Shown piece by piece: positions 3,110 to 5,829 of a stretch of DNA of 5,829 nt. The position numbers and the translations under genes are program-made. The notes below the pieces were generated by a model. The model was not told the DNA's origin, searched no databases, and saw only the letters and a list, made by a program, of their open reading frames with translations. Source of the stretch: CAIYRG01 sp035632215. Lineage in GTDB: Bacteria; Pseudomonadota; Alphaproteobacteria; Micropepsales; Micropepsaceae. The stretch's first letter is position 1. Every line of letters starts with the position of its first letter. The stretch covers positions 1-5,829 of the forward strand of contig DASQHF010000095.1 of the NCBI GenBank assembly GCA_035632215.1, read 5' to 3'.

Positions 3110-5829
3110 ATGAACGCTGAGGTCAAAACGGCGGCACTCCAGAAATCCGGCCACGCGAATTTCGTGCATTTGCGGGTCCGCAGCGCCTATTCGCTCTTGG
3201 AAGGCGCCGTTCGCCCGAAGGAACTGGCAACGCTTGCGCGCGAGCTGCGCATGCCGGCCGCCGCTGTCACCGATACCAACAATCTCTTCGGAGCCTACGA
3301 GATCGCGGACACGCTGGTTAAGGCCGGCGTGCAGCCGATCATCGGGGTCACGCTCGCGGTCGACCTGGAGCCGCCTGCGTCCGGCCCGGCGCAAAATCAT
3401 CTCCAGACGCGGCGCTCCTATCCTTTCGTCGCGCTCTTGGTGAAGAATGAAGCTGGCTACATCAATCTTTCGAAACTGCTTTCGAGCGCTTATCTGGATG
3501 TCGAGCCGGGCGACCTGCCGCACGTGAACGCGGGAGCGCTCGCAGCTCACGCCGAGGGCTTGATCCTTCTCACCGGCGGGCCGCAAGGTCCGATCGATCG
3601 CTTCATCGCCGAAGGCCAACCGCACGCGGCCGATGCGGCGCTAGACAAGCTAAGCTCCGCCTTCGGCGACCGGATCTACGTCGAGCTTCAGCGCCACGGT
3701 GTCCAAAGCGAAGCCGCAGTCGAGAGCAAGCTCTTGGAGCTGGCCTACGCGAAGCGGCTCCCCATCGTTGCGACCAATGACGCGCATTTCGGCCGCGCCG
3801 ACATGTTCGAAGCGCATGACGCGCTCATCTGCATCGCGGAGGGGACTTTCATCGATGTTCCCGAACGACGTCGCCTGACGCCGGAGCATCGCTTCAAGAC
3901 GGCGGAAGAGATGACGGCGCTGTTTTCCGATCTCCCCGAAGCGATCGAGAACACCATCGAGATCGCGCGCCGCTGTGCCTATAAGCCGAAGAAGCGTAAC
4001 CCCATCCTGCCGCAATTCGTGCCGGATTCCGGCCTTAGCCCGCAAGACGAACTGCGCGCCCAGGCCCATGCGGGGTTGAAACGCCGCTTGGCCGAGCACG
4101 GCCTCTTTGCTGAGGAGAAGACCTATTGGGACCGGCTCGAATACGAGCTCGGGGTCGTCATCAAGATGGGCTTCTCAGGCTATTTCCTGATCGTCTCGGA
4201 CTTCATGAAATGGACGCGCGCGAACGGAATTCCTGTCGGCGTGCGCGGCTCGGGCGCGACCTCGCTCGTGGCCTGGGCGCTCGACATCACGAACTTGGAC
4301 CCCATCCGTTTCGGGCTCGTTTTCGAGCGGTTCTTAAATCCCGAACGCATCTCGATGCCGGACTTCGATATCGACTTCTGCCAGGATCGGCGTGACGAAG
4401 TCGTGCGCTATGTGCAGGGCAAATACGGTCGCGATCGCGTCGGCCAGATCATCGCGCTGGGGTCGCTCCAGGCGCGCGCCGCGGTACGCGACGTCGGCCG
4501 CGTGATGCAGCTCCCGTTCTCGCTCGTCGACCGGATCGCCAAGCTCATTCCCAATCCGCCGGGCAAGCACGTGCTCTTAGAAGAGGCGCTCGAATCCGAG
4601 CCGCGCTTGAACCAGATCGCCGAGCAGGAAGGCGAGCGCGTCAATCAGCTCTTTACGACGGTCGGGAAGATCGAGGGCCTTTATCGCCACGCCTCGACGC
4701 ATCCCGCCGGTGTCGTCATTGGCGACCGACCGCTCTCCGAGATCGTGCCGCTTTATCGCGATCCGCGCTCCAACATGCCGGTGACGCAGTTCGATTACGA
4801 GGACGCGGAGAAAGCGGGGCTCGTCAAGTTCGATTTTCTGGGCTTGAAAACGCTCACCGTCATCGCCAAGACCGAGGAGCTGTTGAAAGCACGCGGTGTC
4901 GTTGTCGACACGCAGCGCATCGACTTCGACGATCCGCCAACGTTCGAGATGCTCTCGCGCGGCGAATGCGTCGGCGTGTTCCAGCTCGAAAGTCAGGGCA
5001 TGCGCGATCTCATCAAGAAGCTCCGCCCCGACCACATCAACGATCTCGTCGCCCTCGTCGCGCTCTACCGCCCCGGGCCGATGGAGGCGATCCCGAAATA
5101 CATCGCCTGCAAGCACAAGCGCGAGAAGCCGGAATACCTCCATCCGATGCTCGAGCCGATCCTCTCCGAGACCTTCGGCGTGATGACGTATCAGGAAGAC
5201 GTCATGCGCATCGCGCGCGAGCTTGCCGGCTATTCCATGGGCGAGGCCGATCTCTTGCGCCGCGCCATGGGCAAGAAGATTCCCTCCGAGATGGCGCAGC
5301 AGCGCGAGATTTTCATGAAGGGCGCGAAGGCGAAGGGGATCGCGGCGCATATCGCCGAGCAGATATTCGAGCAGGCGGCGAAATTCGCGGGCTACGGCTT
5401 CAACAAGGGCCACGCCGCGGCCTACGCGCAGGTCGCGTATCAGACGGCGTATTTGAAGGCGAATTATCCGGTCGAGTTCCTGGCCGCCTCGATGACGCTC
5501 GATATCGGCAACACCGATCGCCTCAATATCTTCCGTCAGGAAGCGGCTCGGCTTGGGATCGAAGTGCGGGCGCCCGACATCAACAAGAGCGAAGCCTATT
5601 TCGCCTGCGACTCCACGAATGACGCCGGCGTCATCTATTACGCGCTTGCCGCGGTGAAAAATGTCGGCCGCCAGGCGATGGACCACGTGGTCGCGATCCG
5701 AGAAGCGGGCGGGCCGTTCCGCTCGATTGCCGATTTCGCGCGCCGCATCGATCCCAGGCTCGTGAACAAACGTGCTTTCGAGAGTCTCGTCAAAGCCGGA
5801 GCTTTCGATGGCTTGAATTGCAATCGCCG
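3110..5829 (+). CDS. dnaE: DNA polymerase III alpha subunit (replicative DnaE1), 3' end outside window
   Basis: This is the catalytic subunit of the chromosomal replicase; 906 codons are present without interruption. The family is usually about 1150-1180 residues, so roughly 250 C-terminal residues (OB fold, tau-binding domain) are missing. The PHP domain runs from about 18 to 280: motif I reads HLRVRS (20-25) and another motif VATNDAHF (220-227). The palm has GYFLIVSDF (357-365), the substrate loop VRGSGATS (378-385), and catalytic aspartates D418 and D420 in PDFDIDF plus D575 in VKFDFLGL, matching E. coli D401, D403 and D555. Fingers include YRPGPME (653-659), DLLRRAMGKK (714-723) and GYGFNKGH (761-768). 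An HhH-type segment begins at about 835. ATG 3110 is the first possible start because an in-frame TAG lies at 3101-3103; only a distant G-rich tract serves as a Shine-Dalgarno. The N-terminal sequence fits DnaE1, not the mutagenic DnaE2/ImuC. Confidence 0.97.
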   Translation, partial: MNAEVKTAALQKSGHANFVHLRVRSAYSLLEGAVRPKELATLARELRMPAAAVTDTNNLFGAYEIADTLVKAGVQPIIGVTLAVDLEPPASGPAQNHLQTRRSYPFVALLVKNEAGYINLSKLLSSAYLDVEPGDLPHVNAGALAAHAEGLILLTGGPQGPIDRFIAEGQPHAADAALDKLSSAFGDRIYVELQRHGVQSEAAVESKLLELAYAKRLPIVATNDAHFGRADMFEAHDALICIAEGTFIDVPERRRLTPEHRFKTAEEMTALFSDLPEAIENTIEIARRCAYKPKKRNPILPQFVPDSGLSPQDELRAQAHAGLKRRLAEHGLFAEEKTYWDRLEYELGVVIKMGFSGYFLIVSDFMKWTRANGIPVGVRGSGATSLVAWALDITNLDPIRFGLVFERFLNPERISMPDFDIDFCQDRRDEVVRYVQGKYGRDRVGQIIALGSLQARAAVRDVGRVMQLPFSLVDRIAKLIPNPPGKHVLLEEALESEPRLNQIAEQEGERVNQLFTTVGKIEGLYRHASTHPAGVVIGDRPLSEIVPLYRDPRSNMPVTQFDYEDAEKAGLVKFDFLGLKTLTVIAKTEELLKARGVVVDTQRIDFDDPPTFEMLSRGECVGVFQLESQGMRDLIKKLRPDHINDLVALVALYRPGPMEAIPKYIACKHKREKPEYLHPMLEPILSETFGVMTYQEDVMRIARELAGYSMGEADLLRRAMGKKIPSEMAQQREIFMKGAKAKGIAAHIAEQIFEQAAKFAGYGFNKGHAAAYAQVAYQTAYLKANYPVEFLAASMTLDIGNTDRLNIFRQEAARLGIEVRAPDINKSEAYFACDSTNDAGVIYYALAAVKNVGRQAMDHVVAIREAGGPFRSIADFARRIDPRLVNKRAFESLVKAGAFDGLNCNR

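Noticed and set aside
2830..3120. A 96-residue plus-strand frame running from the small gene through the terminator and repeat
   Set aside because: It starts inside the 33-residue gene in another frame, has no ribosome binding site, and crosses the hairpin terminator and REP-like palindrome; composition is not protein-like.
4577..5686. A 369-residue minus-strand frame
   Set aside because: It lies wholly opposite the intact dnaE polymerase core, whose motifs are unmistakable. Long antisense frames are common in high-GC genes.
3110..5829. dnaE as the SOS-mutagenesis polymerase DnaE2/ImuC, given the nearby LexA-type box
   Set aside because: The N-terminal and palm sequences are of the replicative DnaE1 type, no imuA or imuB is adjacent, and a strong terminator separates it from the SOS-type promoter.

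Overview
The window looks like an alphaproteobacterial chromosome, most likely of the Rhizobiales (Hyphomicrobiales). The evidence is a LolC/E-LolD lipoprotein exporter locus next to a replicative dnaE of alphaproteobacterial type, high GC in the core genes, and a C-rich/G-rich palindromic repeat with a GCAA loop of a kind common in that order. Genus cannot be fixed from the sequence alone.

Layout. Positions 1-131 are the 3' end of a LolC/E-type permease gene. It is followed after 6 bp by a complete, closely related permease gene (138-1403), and this overlaps lolD (1396-2079) by 8 bp. These three form one operon for an inner-membrane ABC machine that extracts lipoproteins and hands them to the periplasmic carrier LolA. 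Facing lolD on the minus strand, with overlapping stop codons, is a lower-GC gene for an orphan protein of about 178 residues (2076-2612). It carries an R-H-x-x-x-H motif typical of HEPN ribonucleases.

A 192-bp divergent intergenic region (2613-2804) holds a near-perfect palindrome that contains candidate -35 boxes for both strands. It also holds a GAAC-N7-GAAC direct repeat, the form of the alphaproteobacterial LexA (SOS) operator. The rightward promoter drives a tiny gene (2805-2906) for a 33-residue single-pass membrane peptide with a strong ribosome binding site, closed by a strong hairpin terminator (2920-2956). The arrangement resembles sidA, the LexA-controlled division-inhibitor peptide of Caulobacter, and is the most interesting part of the window.

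After a leader with a REP-like palindrome (3054-3079), dnaE (DNA polymerase III alpha subunit) starts at 3110 and runs off the right edge after 906 codons. PHP, palm, fingers and the start of the HhH region are present; the OB fold and tau-binding C terminus lie outside. All larger open frames opposite or within the Lol and dnaE genes are shadows of these genes.
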